Assembly: GCA_024686055.1 (NCBI GenBank)
Contig: JAIBDV010000160.1
Location: 1 to 6,775 of the forward strand
Origin: Neptuniibacter sp.
Lineage (GTDB): Bacteria > Pseudomonadota > Gammaproteobacteria > Pseudomonadales > Balneatricaceae
Direction of reading: 5' to 3'
Length of the DNA stretch: 6,775 bases
Below the pieces are notes generated by a model. That model searched no databases. It was not told the origin of the DNA and was given only the letters and a program-made list of their open reading frames with translations. Of the stretch, positions 6,481 through 6,775 are shown piece by piece; within the stretch, counting starts at the first letter, position 1, and each line of letters opens with the position of its first letter. Position numbers and translations under genes: made by a program.

Positions 6481-6775
6481 ACAGTCCAACGGCTGCCAGC
6501 TCCAATATCATTCAGGAAAACCGACGGATTTTACTGGTCGACGACACTAAGGAAATTCACCAGGATTTCCGCAAAATTCTCTGCCCGGAGCAAAACCATC
6601 CGGCGCTGGATGCCATGGAAGCGGATCTGTTTGGCGAAGACAACAGCACCACCCGACAAAACAAAACCTTTGACGTCAGCTCTGCCTACCAGGGCGAAGA
6701 AGCGCTGCAGCTGGTGCAACAGGCGCACAATAGCCACCAGCCCTTCGCCATGGCCTTTGTCGATGTACGCATGCC
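6477..6775 (+). CDS. Response regulator, receiver domain with loop insertion (partial, N-terminal 99 codons)
   Basis: The ATG at 6477 overlaps the kinase stop in an ATGA arrangement, typical of translational coupling, and this regulator is the natural phosphate acceptor for that kinase. After a 15-residue polar lead, the receiver starts RRILLVDDTKE, with the acidic pair Asp22-Asp23. The predicted phosphoacceptor is Asp96 in AFVDVRMP, at the right edge. Between helix 1 (ending KILC, 36) and strand 2 (FDVSSAY, 65-71) lies an insertion of about 28 residues with LDAMEADLFGE (44-54). A canonical receiver has the phosphoacceptor near residue 55, so the shift to 96 is explained by this insertion plus the N-terminal lead. 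From memory, similar receivers with an inserted LFGE motif accompany HNVGN-type kinases. The output domain lies beyond the window, so DNA-binding, cyclic-di-GMP or another output cannot be decided. Confidence 0.93.
   Translation, partial: MNSPTAASSNIIQENRRILLVDDTKEIHQDFRKILCPEQNHPALDAMEADLFGEDNSTTRQNKTFDVSSAYQGEEALQLVQQAHNSHQPFAMAFVDVRM

Overview
The window comes from a moderately GC-rich gammaproteobacterial chromosome. The N-terminal half of a RecC protein aligns almost without gaps to my memory of E. coli RecC, and the envelope and signalling genes are of a kind common in marine Oceanospirillales-like bacteria. The exact genus cannot be read from the sequence. No tRNA, rRNA, CRISPR array, insertion sequence or phage gene is visible.

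Layout. Positions 1-1907 (minus strand) are the first 635 codons of recC, which runs off the left edge. An 80-bp gap with a repeated decamer follows, then a small minus-strand gene of 68 codons (1988-2194) that I do not recognise. A 174-bp divergent intergenic region (2195-2368) holds a candidate minus-strand promoter, a short palindrome, a GC-rich hairpin and an 11-bp direct repeat. From 2369 to the right edge, four plus-strand genes form a compact operon: an outer-membrane porin-like beta-barrel (2369-3403), a secreted protein with two copies of an FMN-binding-like domain (3428-4477), a membrane-bound PAS histidine kinase of the 'HNVGN' type (4504-6480), and a response regulator overlapping the kinase stop by 4 bp (6477 to the edge).

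How the genes may work together. recC encodes a subunit of the RecBCD helicase-nuclease; recB and recD are expected beyond the left edge but are not seen. The plus-strand operon pairs two exported proteins, one in the outer membrane and one in the periplasm, with a sensor kinase and its regulator. The spacings of 24 bp, 26 bp and -4 bp strongly suggest one transcript. The attractive reading is an envelope-sensing module, in which porin and periplasmic protein supply or present a signal to the kinase's roughly 150-residue periplasmic sensor. That link is inference; ligand and output are unknown because the regulator is cut after its receiver-domain phosphoacceptor.
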